Source: Celeribacter ethanolicus (GTDB lineage: Bacteria > Pseudomonadota > Alphaproteobacteria > Rhodobacterales > Rhodobacteraceae). From it: a stretch of 64,000 bases of DNA. The notes beneath the pieces were generated by a model. That model ran no database searches. It was not told the origin of the DNA and saw nothing but the letters and a program-made list of their open reading frames with translations. Position 1 is the stretch's first letter, and each line of letters opens with the position of its first letter. A program made the translations under genes and the position numbers. Shown one piece after another: positions 30,480-40,311 of this stretch. Location: assembly GCF_001550095.1 (NCBI RefSeq), contig NZ_LRUC01000033.1, positions 1 through 64,000 of the forward strand, in the 5' to 3' direction.

Positions 30480-32814
30480 TCGGGCCCGGGGCATCGACCC
30501 GGCGCTCTTCGACCGCGGCTGGAGCCGGGTTTCGGGATCCTGGCAGGGGCTTTCCAGGGGCGCGCAGATGGTTCGGGCCGCGCGCGGCTATTCGCCAGCG
30601 ATCTTCAAGGCGATCTCGAAAGGGGGCTGTCACACCGGAGCGCAGCTACGGGCGCAGCTCACATATCTCACGACGAAGTCGACCCATATCCTCGACAGCC
30701 GCGGCACCCATGACGGGAAGAAGCAGCTCTCGGAAGCCGAGATCAACCGAGTGGCGCGGCGGTTCGAGAACCAGTGGAACGAGCGCCACAGCCCCAAGCT
30801 CGGCCACACATCGCATCTGCTGATGGCATTCCCGGTTGGAACGAGCGGCGACGAAGTGCGCGATATCACCCAGGCGGTCTGCGAGAAGTTCTTTCAAGGT
30901 GAGGGGTCGCAATTCGACTATATTGCTGCAATACACCAAGATCGCGCGCATCCACATGCGCATATCGTTCTGAACCGCCGCAGCAAGGATGGCGAAATGT
31001 TCTTTCTCGGGAAGGATCATCACTTCAACTACGACGCCTTTCGCGAGGCGATGGTCGAGGCGGCCCGGGTTCATGGGATCCGCCTTGAGGCGACGCGTCG
31101 TCTGGATCGCGGCGTCACGACCTACGCCGCCGAGACCTTCGAAATCTACAAGGCCCGCAACGAAGGTCGTCCCCCAGTCGAGCGCCAGAGAACCGGTGCT
31201 GACCTGGCGGCCGCTCTGGAAACCGTCAGGCACAACGCGTTGATCTATCGCGGGCTCGCGGCGGAGGCGTCACGTTCGAATTTCGAAGACGTGGCCGAAG
31301 CGCTCGAGAGGGCCAGCACCATCCTTGCCAGCGGCGGTCAGATTCAATCTGACGGAGCCATCTACATGTCCCAAGACGAAGCAGCGTTCGACACGCTGAT
31401 CACCGAGTTTTCTCAGAACATTCGCCAGATCGAGGCGGCGATCGACAGGGCGCCGGCGGTCGAGAGGCCGGTGATCGAGCGCAAGCTGACCGACGTGCTG
31501 GCCTCGGTCGCGCATTTGAACCCGCTCGGGGATCGCTCCGCCGCCTTGATCGATGCCCCGTCGCGGGGCGGCATCTATGCAAGGCCGAACTTAAGTGAAG
31601 ATCACCTCGCGCGCCTTGACGATGGAGAGGTGACACCAAAACTGGCCGAGGCGTTGAAAGGCACTGGCATTGAAGCCGGAGCTGTGGCCGCGCGCCTCCG
31701 GGAAGGGGCAGGAAATGCCGCATTGGAACGCCAGTGGCTGGCACAGGATCTTCAGGCGATTGCCAAAGAAGTTGGCCTCGATCTGGAGAAATCTGCGGAC
31801 CGGGAAGAAGCGCTCGACAGGCTGGAAGCCACGCATGTTCGGTTGGGCGATGTTCTGACCGATGTACGCGTCCTGGTGCCGCCAACCGAGGTCGACGAGG
31901 TGGATGACGCTGAGGAAGTGCCCGGTGAGCGGTTGGCGGCACCAGGGGGTGATCTCGTGAAGGACGGGCCCGACATTTTTGCCCCATCGGAGCGGCAGGC
32001 GTTCAGAGCGCTGGTGGCGCAGTTCCGCCGGACGGATTTCGATCATCCGTTCTCCGACGACCCGTCTGTAAGGCGGGCCGGCGCCGTGGAGGTTGAAGAG
32101 GCCCGCGTCGCGTTCGACGCCTTTGCGCAGAGATCTCCGCAACATGCCGAATTGGCCTCGATGGCTTGGGAACAGATGACTGACAGTCGAATGCCGCCGC
32201 AATATGCGGTATCGGAGCAGGACCGCACGCTTCATGCTGGCGACATGGACCTCGCCTTGCGGGATCCTTCGGATTATCTCGGTCCGATCACCGAAGAGCT
32301 CCGCACCCTCGCCCGCTATCGCACGGAGATGCCGGATGACGAGTTCGGGCAGGCCGTTAGGGGCGAAATCAATCACCTTCGTTCGCTCGGCGCGTCGCGT
32401 GCCTATATCAGCGAACGCAGTTTCGAGATCGAGGACCAGGCGCGACAGGACTACGCCGAGCGCCGGTATCTGGAGGAGACAGCGCCAACCGTCATGGCCT
32501 TTGTGCGAAACGCCGACGTCGAGGGCCCACTCTCCGAGTCAGAGCAGCAGGACATCGTCCAGCAGATAAACGAGCGACTAAGCCCCGACGCAATCGACGC
32601 GCTGCGGGCCGGAAACGCGGACGTCCTGGACACATTCACCGAGGATCCGCTGCGCCAGCTGGAACTCGCCAAGACCTATCTTCAAAGCAGCGAGGTCACC
32701 GCGCATGGCCCGGCCATGGAGCGCGTTCTCGATGCTCTGGCCGAAGAGCAGATCGAGGCGCAGCGCGCGCGCCACGCCGCGGCACATGGTGAGAAGGGGA
32801 TCACCCATGGATAA
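30466..32814 (+). CDS. Relaxase (VirD2-like)
   Basis: A 782-residue protein. The N-terminal relaxase domain has QLTYLTTKST, with candidate catalytic Tyr67, and the metal-binding triad in HQDRAHPHAHIVLNRR (His157, His162/164 region). The long remainder is helical and acidic, with little similarity I can name; it probably carries the secretion signal and coupling-protein contacts. It nicks oriT and leads the strand into the recipient. ATG 30466 is chosen because GGGAGG lies 7 nt upstream; it overlaps the accessory gene by 14 nt. Its stop overlaps the virD4 start by 8 nt. Confidence 0.88.
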   Translation: MARSDRARGIDPALFDRGWSRVSGSWQGLSRGAQMVRAARGYSPAIFKAISKGGCHTGAQLRAQLTYLTTKSTHILDSRGTHDGKKQLSEAEINRVARRFENQWNERHSPKLGHTSHLLMAFPVGTSGDEVRDITQAVCEKFFQGEGSQFDYIAAIHQDRAHPHAHIVLNRRSKDGEMFFLGKDHHFNYDAFREAMVEAARVHGIRLEATRRLDRGVTTYAAETFEIYKARNEGRPPVERQRTGADLAAALETVRHNALIYRGLAAEASRSNFEDVAEALERASTILASGGQIQSDGAIYMSQDEAAFDTLITEFSQNIRQIEAAIDRAPAVERPVIERKLTDVLASVAHLNPLGDRSAALIDAPSRGGIYARPNLSEDHLARLDDGEVTPKLAEALKGTGIEAGAVAARLREGAGNAALERQWLAQDLQAIAKEVGLDLEKSADREEALDRLEATHVRLGDVLTDVRVLVPPTEVDEVDDAEEVPGERLAAPGGDLVKDGPDIFAPSERQAFRALVAQFRRTDFDHPFSDDPSVRRAGAVEVEEARVAFDAFAQRSPQHAELASMAWEQMTDSRMPPQYAVSEQDRTLHAGDMDLALRDPSDYLGPITEELRTLARYRTEMPDDEFGQAVRGEINHLRSLGASRAYISERSFEIEDQARQDYAERRYLEETAPTVMAFVRNADVEGPLSESEQQDIVQQINERLSPDAIDALRAGNADVLDTFTEDPLRQLELAKTYLQSSEVTAHGPAMERVLDALAEEQIEAQRARHAAAHGEKGITHG

Positions 32815-34762
32815 AGGCAAGATTGCCCTCGGTGTGTTGAGCCTCGTGCTGGTCGGTCTCGCCATGGGCTATGTCGTGGCGACCGGCTTTGTCATGTTCC
32901 GATATGGGCTCTCACCCACGCGTTTCGACGTCACCCTGCTTGTCCGCGAATATCGGGGTCTGTCTCAGTCCGCACCAAAAGACTTCCTCTGGGTGAACCT
33001 CATCCTTGGCGGCTTCGGCCTGGCATCGCTGATGCTGAGCGTCACGCTTCTGGGGGATGCATTGACCCGCTTCGGGACGACGCATTGGCAGACCCGCAGC
33101 GAGATGAAGAGGAACGGTTTCTTTGCCAAGCCCGGCGGCGGCTTCCTTCTGGGCAAGCTCGGCTCCCCGAAATCCAAGCGCCCGTTCCTAGTCTCAAAAA
33201 CCTTCCCCCACGCGCTGATCGTGGCGCCTACAGGCCGGGGCAAGGGCGTGGGGTTCGTGATCCCGAACCTGCTGACCTACAAGGGCTCCGCCGTGGTGCT
33301 CGACGTGAAAGGCGAGAACTTCCGCGAGACCTCGCGCTTCCGCGCTAGCATGGGGGACAAGGTTTTCCGCTTCGCGCCGACCGACTGGGACCGACCGACA
33401 CATCGCTATAATCCGCTGGCGCGCATTGCTGCCATGACCAACCCCGACCGGCAGCAGATGGAGTTGAAACTCACCGCCAAGCTCTTCCTGCAAACCGACA
33501 ATGAAAAGCTGAGCGGGCTTTTGGCCGGGGGTATCGACCTCTTCGTAGCGTCAGGTCTTCTGGCCTTCGAGCGCGGCGTGCCGACCATCGGCGAGATCTA
33601 TCGCATCACAGCCTCGGGGGGCGACAAGCAGAAGGAATACCTGAAGCGTTCGCAGGAGGTGAAGAACACCTCGGCCAAACTGATCTTTGAGCGCATGGCT
33701 TCGACCAACAACGACACCCTCACGTCCTACCTCTCCCTCTTGATGACATCGGGTCTCGACACTTGGGACAACCGCGCGATCGACGCGGCCACCGCGACCT
33801 CTGACTTCTCGTTCCGGGACATCCGCCGCCGCCCGCATGCGATCTATCTTGTGGTCGAATCCGAGATGATCCGCCCGCTTGCCCCGCTGATCCGCCTCTT
33901 CTTTTCGGACCTGATTGCCTCGCTGCAAGCACAGGAACCCGGCGATGACGAGCCCTGGCCGGTGATGATCATGCTCGACGAGTTTGACCGGCTCGGGAAA
34001 ATGCCAATCGTCGCCGAGAGCATCAAAACGCTGCGTTCCTTCGGCGGCAACCTCGCCATCGTGACCCAGACCATCCCCGCGCTGGACGAGATCTATGGTG
34101 AAAACACCCGCAGGTCGCTGCAGGGCGGCGCCGGGGTAAAGCTCTACCTCACCCCGTCCGAGCAGAAGACCATCGAGGAATTGAGCCAGGCTGTCGGCAA
34201 GACCACCAAGCGTGTGGTGACCCGCTCCCGTGCTGTTGGACGCAATCCATTCGAAGGGCGCAGCGTCTCGGAGAGGACAGAAGATACCCCGCTCCTGACC
34301 GAGGATGAGGCCCGACGCATGGACCTCGACGAGGTCATCCTCGTGATCGACGCGCAGATGCCGATCCGGGCAAGAAGGGTGAAGTATTTCGAGGACCCGG
34401 CTTTGAAAGTGCTGCACGCCGGGCAGTCGGGGAGTTTCCCGTATCCGGACGAGGACGGGCTGCGGCGGGATCGGCAGATGTCTGAGACCCGGGAAACGGT
34501 GGAGAGGTTGAAGCAAGAACTGCAGGAAGTGCGGGCGGCTGCGGGACCGCGGGAAGTCGGCCACAATGCGCCTAACGCATCGAAAACTGACCCTGTCAGC
34601 GCAGCGAAGGCCCGCGGCCGCGCGGCTCGTGCTGCTGCAAGCGGAGGTGGCCAGGGACAGCTGTCGCTCGATCTCGCAGGAATGGGTCTCAACCATGCAG
34701 GCAGATCAGAACTGGCAGCGGCAGTGCAAACGACGCGGGCGATCATTGAAGCGCATGGATGA
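32807..34762 (+). CDS. virD4: Type IV coupling protein VirD4/TraG
   Basis: A 651-residue protein. Two N-terminal membrane helices (residues 5-33 and 61-84) anchor it in the inner membrane. Walker A APTGRGKG is at 140-147 with IPNLLTYKGSAVVLDVKGEN after it, and Walker B is in VMIMLDEFDRLGKM. A late block ERTEDTPLLTEDEARRMDLD is typical of VirD4. It forms a hexameric ATPase that passes the relaxase-DNA complex to the VirB channel. The C-terminal 80 residues are low-complexity. The start overlaps the relaxase gene, completing a three-gene mobilisation operon. Confidence 0.95.
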   Translation: MDKGKIALGVLSLVLVGLAMGYVVATGFVMFRYGLSPTRFDVTLLVREYRGLSQSAPKDFLWVNLILGGFGLASLMLSVTLLGDALTRFGTTHWQTRSEMKRNGFFAKPGGGFLLGKLGSPKSKRPFLVSKTFPHALIVAPTGRGKGVGFVIPNLLTYKGSAVVLDVKGENFRETSRFRASMGDKVFRFAPTDWDRPTHRYNPLARIAAMTNPDRQQMELKLTAKLFLQTDNEKLSGLLAGGIDLFVASGLLAFERGVPTIGEIYRITASGGDKQKEYLKRSQEVKNTSAKLIFERMASTNNDTLTSYLSLLMTSGLDTWDNRAIDAATATSDFSFRDIRRRPHAIYLVVESEMIRPLAPLIRLFFSDLIASLQAQEPGDDEPWPVMIMLDEFDRLGKMPIVAESIKTLRSFGGNLAIVTQTIPALDEIYGENTRRSLQGGAGVKLYLTPSEQKTIEELSQAVGKTTKRVVTRSRAVGRNPFEGRSVSERTEDTPLLTEDEARRMDLDEVILVIDAQMPIRARRVKYFEDPALKVLHAGQSGSFPYPDEDGLRRDRQMSETRETVERLKQELQEVRAAAGPREVGHNAPNASKTDPVSAAKARGRAARAAASGGGQGQLSLDLAGMGLNHAGRSELAAAVQTTRAIIEAHG

Positions 34763-35038
34763 CTAATGGCCGCCGCCTCTCTGGCGGTATTATGCTGGCT
34801 CCCAGAGACGTGCACACGGATCGCACATCGCCGTCACAGGTCGTTGCGAAGTCGGTCCAATCTGCCAGAAAAATCCGAGGTTTCCCTGCAACAACGATTT
34901 GCTTGGCGACCGCAGGACGGGATGGACCCGATATCCAACCAACTCCACGTTAAACTATTGTTTCTGAATCGCTTCCCTAAACGCTCCGCCTACCACTGAC
35001 GTTGTGACCATGCCCCGCATCAGCTCTACTTGGAGCAT
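34763..35038. other. Junction between virD4 and copper cluster 1
   Basis: No gene is supported. A 5 bp GC hairpin (CCGCC/GGCGG) follows the virD4 stop at about 34772-34786. Composition drops in GC from about 34830 to 34970, which may mark an insertion junction of the copper cargo. Confidence 0.35.
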
Positions 35039-35488
35039 CTAGTTTCCCTGTGACATGCTTTCTTGATAGTTCCGCTCGCGCTCTGGCCATGTGCTCTTGA
35101 TGTAGGCCAGCACCGCGCGAATTTCCGGATCGCTCAGCACGTCGGCGAAGCCCGGCATGTCACTCTCGTAGCCGCCACCGACAATCGCGGCCGTGCCTTC
35201 TTTCACGATGCGGAACAAAACGTCGTCGGGATGGTGCCAGGTGTGGCCGCTGGCGTCATGCGGCGGTGCGGGCAATCGGCCAGACGGAAGCGGGGAGCGC
35301 CAGTCGGGCTGGCCTTCGAGATCCGTTCCGTGGCATGCGGCGCATTGATCGGAATAGATCTGCCGTCCTTGCGAGACGACCTCTACCGAGGCGATACCGC
35401 TGGTTGAAGCAATGCGATAGTGCCAGCCCGCAATCACAATGCCGCCAGCGGTCACACCTGCCACCGCTATTCGGACGCCTCTTCTCAA
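35039..35488 (-). CDS. Exported c-type cytochrome
   Basis: A 149-residue protein. An N-terminal signal anchor (VRIAVAGVTAGGIVIAGW) precedes a class I cytochrome c domain with haem site CAACH near residue 52 and a probable axial Met in SDMPGFADVLSDPEIRAVLA. Such small cytochromes often sit beside multicopper oxidases in roseobacter copper islands and may pass electrons to or from them. It is divergent from the secreted small protein gene at 35604, so the 115 bp between them probably holds two promoters. It acts in the periplasm. The electron partner is inference. Confidence 0.85.
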   Translation of the reverse strand: MRRGVRIAVAGVTAGGIVIAGWHYRIASTSGIASVEVVSQGRQIYSDQCAACHGTDLEGQPDWRSPLPSGRLPAPPHDASGHTWHHPDDVLFRIVKEGTAAIVGGGYESDMPGFADVLSDPEIRAVLAYIKSTWPERERNYQESMSQGN

Positions 35489-35603
35489 GTGTTCGGTCCC
35501 GATCGCTTTAGTAATTTATCGCCTTCACGCTGAGGCCGAATCAGCCAGAGACGTATCGCCGGCGGCACTGGACATTTTTGCGAGCAATGTCTATCTTTCT
35601 GGC

Positions 35604-35963
35604 ATGTTCGCCCGAGTCCTCTCCATGCTTGCCATAATCTCGATCGCCGTGGTTACGACGATCGGCGCAGCCCATGCTACGCGAATGGGCGGTATGCAGC
35701 TGGACCATACGGATCATCTTGGTGCGATGATGCACGCGTCCGGCGACGCTCATCCATCCTGTGACGGCAACCAGCATTGTGGAGCGACCGACGCCTCCAT
35801 TTGCGAGTTTGTTTGTACAGGTCTGTCGGTTTTCCTGGCGATGCCGGGGGTGGAGACCGGACACGCCTTCGAGCCCGCGGACCACGACTCTCCCGCCGGG
35901 GCCGTCCACGTCAGCCATATGCCAGGACTGAACGAACGACCTCCCAAGCTCCGTCTCCTCTGA
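35604..35963 (+). CDS. Secreted His/Cys-rich small protein of copper cluster 1
   Basis: A 119-residue protein with a signal peptide (VLSMLAIISIAVVTTIGAAHA) and a mature part rich in His, Met and Cys (HTDHLGAMMHASGDAHPSC then CGATDASICEFVCTG). It ends LNERPPKLRLL. The organisation resembles the protein at 55222, which heads copper cluster 2 and also ends with an RPP motif. I infer periplasmic copper binding. No good ribosome binding site is visible, and ATG 35604 is chosen because the signal peptide begins there. It is followed 75 nt later by the multicopper oxidase. Confidence 0.6.
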   Translation: MFARVLSMLAIISIAVVTTIGAAHATRMGGMQLDHTDHLGAMMHASGDAHPSCDGNQHCGATDASICEFVCTGLSVFLAMPGVETGHAFEPADHDSPAGAVHVSHMPGLNERPPKLRLL

Positions 35964-36037
35964 TAGCGCCCGGGCCGACGCCCGCGGCGTCCCCATAGGC
36001 ATTTTTGTACGGGACGGAATGTCCCGAGGAGACGACC

Positions 36038-37582
36038 ATGAACACCCTTTCACGACGCGGTTTTCTTGCCGCAAGCGCGGCCGCCGTTGCAGTTGCGCAC
36101 ATGCCCCGGTTTGCCCTTGCGCAAACCCCTGACTCACTTCGCCTAGCCGCGGCCACGCGCACGCTCGACATCGACGGACGCGCGGCTTCGGTCTTCGGCC
36201 TTGCCGGTTCCGGCGGCCAGGGACTGGTGCTCGATCCCGGACAGCGGTTCCGGGTCGATCTGACCAACGATCTCGACGTCGGCACGATCATACACTGGCA
36301 TGGGCAGATCCCGCCCAACGCGCAGGACGGCGTGCCCGACATGCCGATGCCCCTGCTCGCGCCGGGCGAGACCCGATCCTACGACTTCGAGGCGCGGCCC
36401 GGCACGCACTGGATGCACAGCCATGTGCCAACCCAGGAGATGCAGCTGCTCGCCGCGCCGCTGATCGTGCGCTCGGCCGAGGATGTCGCCGCCGACCGGC
36501 AGGAGGTCGTGATGTTCCTGCACGACTTCTCGTTCAAGTCCCCGGAAGAGGTTCTGGCCGAGATAAGCGGCGGTCACGCGGGCGGCGGCCACGGCGCACA
36601 CGCGCATCACGGCGGTGCTCAACCCATGCAGGGGACGCCCATGGGCGGCATGGGCGCCATGCCGGGCATGGATCACGGCGCGATGGGCGGCATGCCAATG
36701 GACCAGATGCCGGGTATGGGCGGGATGATGGGCATGGGCGGCCAGATGGGCGGCATGGCCATGGACCTGAACGACTACGACTGGGACGCCTATCTCGCCA
36801 ACGATCGCACGCTATCTGACCCCGACGTGGTGCAGGTCGAGCGCGGCGGTCGCATCCGGCTCCGCGTCATCAACGCCGCGGCGGCCACGGTGTTCTGGAT
36901 CGATACCGGGGCGGCCGGGGCGCGCCTCGTCGCGGCGGACGGTCACGCGGTGCAGCCGCTTTCCGGCAACCGTTTCGGGCTCGCCATGGGACAGAGGCTC
37001 GATCTCGAGATCGACCTGCCGAACGAAAACGGAGCCTGGCCGATCCTCGCGCTGCGCGAGGGGGCGAGGGAGCGCACCGGTCTGATCCTCGCCACGCCCG
37101 GTGCCGAGGTGCGGCGCGTCGATGCCGTGGCGGAGGCTGAAGCGCCCGCGTTCGACACCGATCTTGCGCAGGAAGCACGGCTGATCGCGGTGGACGCCCT
37201 GCCGGAGCGCCCCGTGGATCGCAGCCAGATGCTGATGCTGGGCGGCTCGATGCAGCCCTATGTCTGGACGATCAACGGCGCCGTCTGGGGCCAGCACCAG
37301 CCGGTCACGGCGCGCAGAGGCGAGCGGGTTGTGCTCTCCTTTCACAACATGTCGATGATGGGGCACCCGATGCATCTGCACGGCCACGTGTTCCAGGTCG
37401 TCGGGTTGAACGGACGCCGCGTGGCAGGCGCCTTGCGCGACACGGTCTACGTGCCGCCGATGTCGATGGTGGACTTGGCGCTGGACGCGGGCGAAGCCGC
37501 GCGCTGGATGCTCCATTGCCATCACATGCCGCACCTGGCGACCGGCATGATGACCGAGTTCGCGGTATCGGCTTCGGTCTGA
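36038..37582 (+). CDS. Multicopper oxidase with Met-rich insert (copper tolerance)
   Basis: A 514-residue Tat-exported protein (SRRGFLAASAAAVAVA signal). Copper-binding motifs are HWHG (86-89), HWMHSH (124-129), a late GHPMHLHGHVF and MLHCHHMPHLATGMM, which supply the type 1 and trinuclear sites. Residues 178-243 are a His/Met/Gly-rich loop like those that bind Cu(I) in CueO- and CopA-type oxidases. It probably oxidises Cu(I) to the less toxic Cu(II) in the periplasm. ATG 36038 follows GAGGAG by 6 nt. It is the first enzyme of copper cluster 1. Confidence 0.93.
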   Translation: MNTLSRRGFLAASAAAVAVAHMPRFALAQTPDSLRLAAATRTLDIDGRAASVFGLAGSGGQGLVLDPGQRFRVDLTNDLDVGTIIHWHGQIPPNAQDGVPDMPMPLLAPGETRSYDFEARPGTHWMHSHVPTQEMQLLAAPLIVRSAEDVAADRQEVVMFLHDFSFKSPEEVLAEISGGHAGGGHGAHAHHGGAQPMQGTPMGGMGAMPGMDHGAMGGMPMDQMPGMGGMMGMGGQMGGMAMDLNDYDWDAYLANDRTLSDPDVVQVERGGRIRLRVINAAAATVFWIDTGAAGARLVAADGHAVQPLSGNRFGLAMGQRLDLEIDLPNENGAWPILALREGARERTGLILATPGAEVRRVDAVAEAEAPAFDTDLAQEARLIAVDALPERPVDRSQMLMLGGSMQPYVWTINGAVWGQHQPVTARRGERVVLSFHNMSMMGHPMHLHGHVFQVVGLNGRRVAGALRDTVYVPPMSMVDLALDAGEAARWMLHCHHMPHLATGMMTEFAVSASV

Positions 37583-37589
37583 CCGCAGG

Positions 37590-37614
37590 CGGGGCGTTCG
37601 CTTCGAGCGCCCCG
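37590..37614 (+). terminator. Hairpin after the first multicopper oxidase
   Basis: CGGGGCG and CGCCCCG pair (7 bp) with further TCG/CGA pairing inside. It lies 8 nt after the stop. No T run follows, so it may be an attenuator or RNA-stabilising element within the copper transcript. Confidence 0.4.
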
Positions 37615-37708
37615 ACGTCCCGATTGCTGCGTTGGCGCGCTCCACAACCTTCTCGCGAGATCCGCAGAGACGGGCCTCTCGCAGCCCGGAAAACAGGAGG
37701 ACGACATC

Positions 37709-37834
37709 ATGAACTGGAACGACATGGGCGCCGGAATGAGTTGGGGTATGGGGTTTGGCTGGCTGTTCGGCCTGCTGATCCTTGTGCTGCTGGTTTTGGC
37801 CATAGCAGCGCTGATCAAATATCTTCGGAAATAG
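37709..37834 (+). CDS. Micro-protein with one membrane helix
   Basis: A 41-residue protein: a Met/Trp-rich head (MNWNDMGAGMSWGMGFGW), a hydrophobic helix (LFGLLILVLLVLAIAALIKY) and a Leu-Arg-Lys tail. AGGAGG lies 8 nt before the ATG, a strong ribosome binding site, so I regard it as real despite its size. The four methionines in the head could bind Cu(I). It sits between the multicopper oxidase and DUF302 genes, 16 nt before the latter. Short membrane proteins of this kind near copper genes have no established role. Confidence 0.7.
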   Translation: MNWNDMGAGMSWGMGFGWLFGLLILVLLVLAIAALIKYLRK

Positions 37835-37850
37835 GAGAAAGGATTTCGCG

Positions 37851-38237
37851 ATGACCTACACAATCAATCGCATGATCCCCGACGCAAGTATCGACGACGT
37901 CGACGCTCGGGCGCGAGAGGCGCTGGCGGATCACGGTTTTGGCGTTCTGACCGAGATCGACGTCAAGGCGACTATGAAAAAGAAGCTCGACGTCGACATG
38001 CCGGCCTATCGCATCCTCGGCGCCTGTAACCCGAAGATGGCCTGGCAGGCCATCGGGATCGAGCCGCGGGTGGGCGCAATGCTGCCCTGCAACGTCATCC
38101 TGCGGGAGGTCGAGGGCGGCGTGGAGGTCGGCGCCATCGACCCGGTCGCGTCCATGCAGGCCATCGAGAACGCCGAGCTGCACGCCGTTGCAGGCCAGGT
38201 CCGCGACCTGCTGGCGAAGGCCGTCGCGGCGGTTTGA
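37851..38237 (+). CDS. DUF302 domain protein
   Basis: A 128-residue protein covering a complete DUF302 domain: ARAREALADHGFGVLTEIDV, AYRILGACNPKMAWQAIGIE and VGAMLPCNVILREVEGGVEV. The conserved Cys-Asn pairs (ACNP, PCNV) are present. Members are common near metal and sulfur genes; no activity is proven. It has no signal peptide, so it is probably cytosolic. It is preceded by the micro-protein and followed after 1 nt by the TVP38 gene. Confidence 0.92.
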   Translation: MTYTINRMIPDASIDDVDARAREALADHGFGVLTEIDVKATMKKKLDVDMPAYRILGACNPKMAWQAIGIEPRVGAMLPCNVILREVEGGVEVGAIDPVASMQAIENAELHAVAGQVRDLLAKAVAAV

Positions 38238-38238
38238 G

Positions 38239-38910
38239 ATGAGCCTACGCGCCGGCATTCTCACTGGTCTGGCGATCCTCGGGATCGTCCTGCTCGGGGT
38301 GTGGTTCATCGCGCCTTCGGCCCTTGCCGAGGTCCGGGACTGGTTCGAGCCCGAGCGACTGGAGGCGCTGGTCGCGCGCGCGGGTCTCTGGGGGCCGATG
38401 CTGGTCGTCACGCTCATGACAATCGCGGTCGTGGCCAGCCCGATCCCGAGCGCACCGATCGCGCTGGCGGCGGGTGCGGCCTACGGACATGTCTGGGGCA
38501 CGGTTCAGGTCGTGATCGGCGCCGAGCTTGGCGCGTTGATCGCCTTCGGCCTTGCGCGGGTTCTGGGGCACGACGTGGTCCGCCGCGTCTTCGGGGACAG
38601 GATCGATGCCGGGCTTCTGGGGTCCCAGACCGCCCTGACGGCGACGGTGTTCGCCAGCCGTCTCATGCCCTTCGTGTCCTTCGACATGATCAGCTACGCC
38701 GCCGGGCTCAGCCGCCTGCATGCCTGGCGCTTCGCACTGGCGACACTGGCCGGCATCATCCCGGCGAGCTTCCTGCTGGCGCATTTCGGCGGCGAGGCGG
38801 TGAGCGGTGACCTTGGCCGGGCCACATGGGCGGTCCTCGGTCTCGGCCTCGTGACCGGGCTGCCGCTGATCTGGGCCGCGACGCGAGGGAAGGCAGAAAG
38901 GAAGAAGTGA
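38239..38910 (+). CDS. TVP38/TMEM64 (SNARE-associated/DedA-like) membrane protein
   Basis: A 223-residue inner-membrane protein with about five hydrophobic segments. Family blocks are VASPIPSAPIALAAGAAYGH, ELGALIAFGLARVLGHDVVR and FASRLMPFVSFDMISYAAGL. The superfamily includes lipid scramblase-like proteins. In copper islands TVP38 proteins recur without a known job. ATG 38239 is one base after the DUF302 stop, and the stop overlaps the next gene start, so the cluster is a tight operon. Confidence 0.9.
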   Translation: MSLRAGILTGLAILGIVLLGVWFIAPSALAEVRDWFEPERLEALVARAGLWGPMLVVTLMTIAVVASPIPSAPIALAAGAAYGHVWGTVQVVIGAELGALIAFGLARVLGHDVVRRVFGDRIDAGLLGSQTALTATVFASRLMPFVSFDMISYAAGLSRLHAWRFALATLAGIIPASFLLAHFGGEAVSGDLGRATWAVLGLGLVTGLPLIWAATRGKAERKK

Positions 38911-40262
38911 TGGCCCAGCAGTATCAGAAGAACAGCCTGTCGCTCTTCGACACAGTGGCAATGGGAACCGGCGTGATGATCGGAGCGGGCATTCTCGCAC
39001 TGACCGGGCAGATTGCAGAACTTGCGGGTCCCTTGTTCCCCCTTGCCTTCGTCGCTGGCGCCGTGGTGACGGGATTCAGCGCCTATACCTACGTCAAGAT
39101 GTCCAACGCCTGGCCGTCTGCGGGCGGGATCGGGATGATCCTGACCAAGGCCTACGGTCCGACGACGGTCGCGGCCGGTGCCGCGCTGCTGATGGCGCTG
39201 TCGATGGTCATCAACGAAAGCCTCGTGGCGCGGACATTTGCGACCTACCTCCTGCGGGGGCTCGATCTGAAGCCCGAGGGCTGGCTGGTCCCTGCCATCG
39301 GCGTGGGCCTCATCGTCTTCGCCTACCTCGTGAATGCGGCAGGCAACCGCTCCGTGGGTCTTCTGTCGCAGCTCATGGCGGTCCTCAAGGTGGGCGGCAT
39401 CGCGGCCTTCGGCATTGCCGCGCTCTGGGCCGGCGGCTTCTCTTTCGAGGCGGCGGAAGGCGCGGATGGCGGTGCGGTTGCGGGCTTCCTTGCCTCGGTG
39501 GCGCTCGCGATCCTGGCCTTCAAGGGCTTCACGACGATCACCAACAGCGGCGCCGAGGTCACCGACCCGCACCGCAACGTCGGGCGAGCGATCATCATAT
39601 CCATCGCGATCTGTGTCGTCGTCTACCTTCTCGTCGCCTTCGCCGTCGGCGCCAGCCTGCCGCTCGATCGGATCGTGGCGGCAAAGGACTACGCGCTCGC
39701 CGAAGCGGCCGAGCCCGCCCTCGGGCGGATCGGCTTCTACCTGACAGTCGCGCTCGCACTGGTCGCGACCGCCTCGGGCGTGATCGCCAGCATCTTCGCT
39801 GTGTCGCGGATGCTGGCCATGCTGACCGACATGAAGCTGATCCCGCACAGCCATTTCGGTATGCCGGGCACGATCCGCGACCATACGCTCGTCTATACGG
39901 TGGTGATCGCCAGCGCGCTGACGATCTTCTTCGACCTCAGCCGGATCGCCTCGCTTGGCGCCTTTTTCTACCTCGTGATGGACATCCTGATCCACTGGGG
40001 TGTCTGGCGGACTCTGCGGGAGGAGATCGGCGCGCATGGATGGGTCCTGCTGACGGCGATCGGACTGGACGCGGTGGTCCTTGCGGCCTTCGCCGCGCTC
40101 AAATGGCAGAGCGACCCGCTGATCGTCGTCATCGCGATCGCCGGCATGACCGCCGTTTTCCTGTTCGAGCGCATCTTCCTCGCGCTCAACCCGCCATCGC
40201 ACGAACCGGCGCATGGCAGCCACCATTCCGCACAAGAAGAAAGACACGAGCCCACCTCTTGA
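38910..40262 (+). CDS. APC-superfamily permease
   Basis: A 450-residue transporter with about 12 membrane helices. The first helix has [20 protein letters not shown], the broken-helix signature GxGIGAGI-like of amino acid/polyamine/cation permeases, and a later one is [20 protein letters not shown]. The substrate is unknown. Its start overlaps the TVP38 stop (TGATG). The C-terminus is His-rich ([17 protein letters not shown]), unusual for APC proteins and possibly metal-binding. Placement inside a copper operon suggests transport of an amino acid or metal-ligand conjugate; this is speculation. Confidence 0.88.
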   Translation: MAQQYQKNSLSLFDTVAMGTGVMIGAGILALTGQIAELAGPLFPLAFVAGAVVTGFSAYTYVKMSNAWPSAGGIGMILTKAYGPTTVAAGAALLMALSMVINESLVARTFATYLLRGLDLKPEGWLVPAIGVGLIVFAYLVNAAGNRSVGLLSQLMAVLKVGGIAAFGIAALWAGGFSFEAAEGADGGAVAGFLASVALAILAFKGFTTITNSGAEVTDPHRNVGRAIIISIAICVVVYLLVAFAVGASLPLDRIVAAKDYALAEAAEPALGRIGFYLTVALALVATASGVIASIFAVSRMLAMLTDMKLIPHSHFGMPGTIRDHTLVYTVVIASALTIFFDLSRIASLGAFFYLVMDILIHWGVWRTLREEIGAHGWVLLTAIGLDAVVLAAFAALKWQSDPLIVVIAIAGMTAVFLFERIFLALNPPSHEPAHGSHHSAQEERHEPTS

Positions 40263-40311
40263 CCTTCCAACGACTGGAGGCCGCACACCGGGACAGAAAG
40301 GACATCAATCC

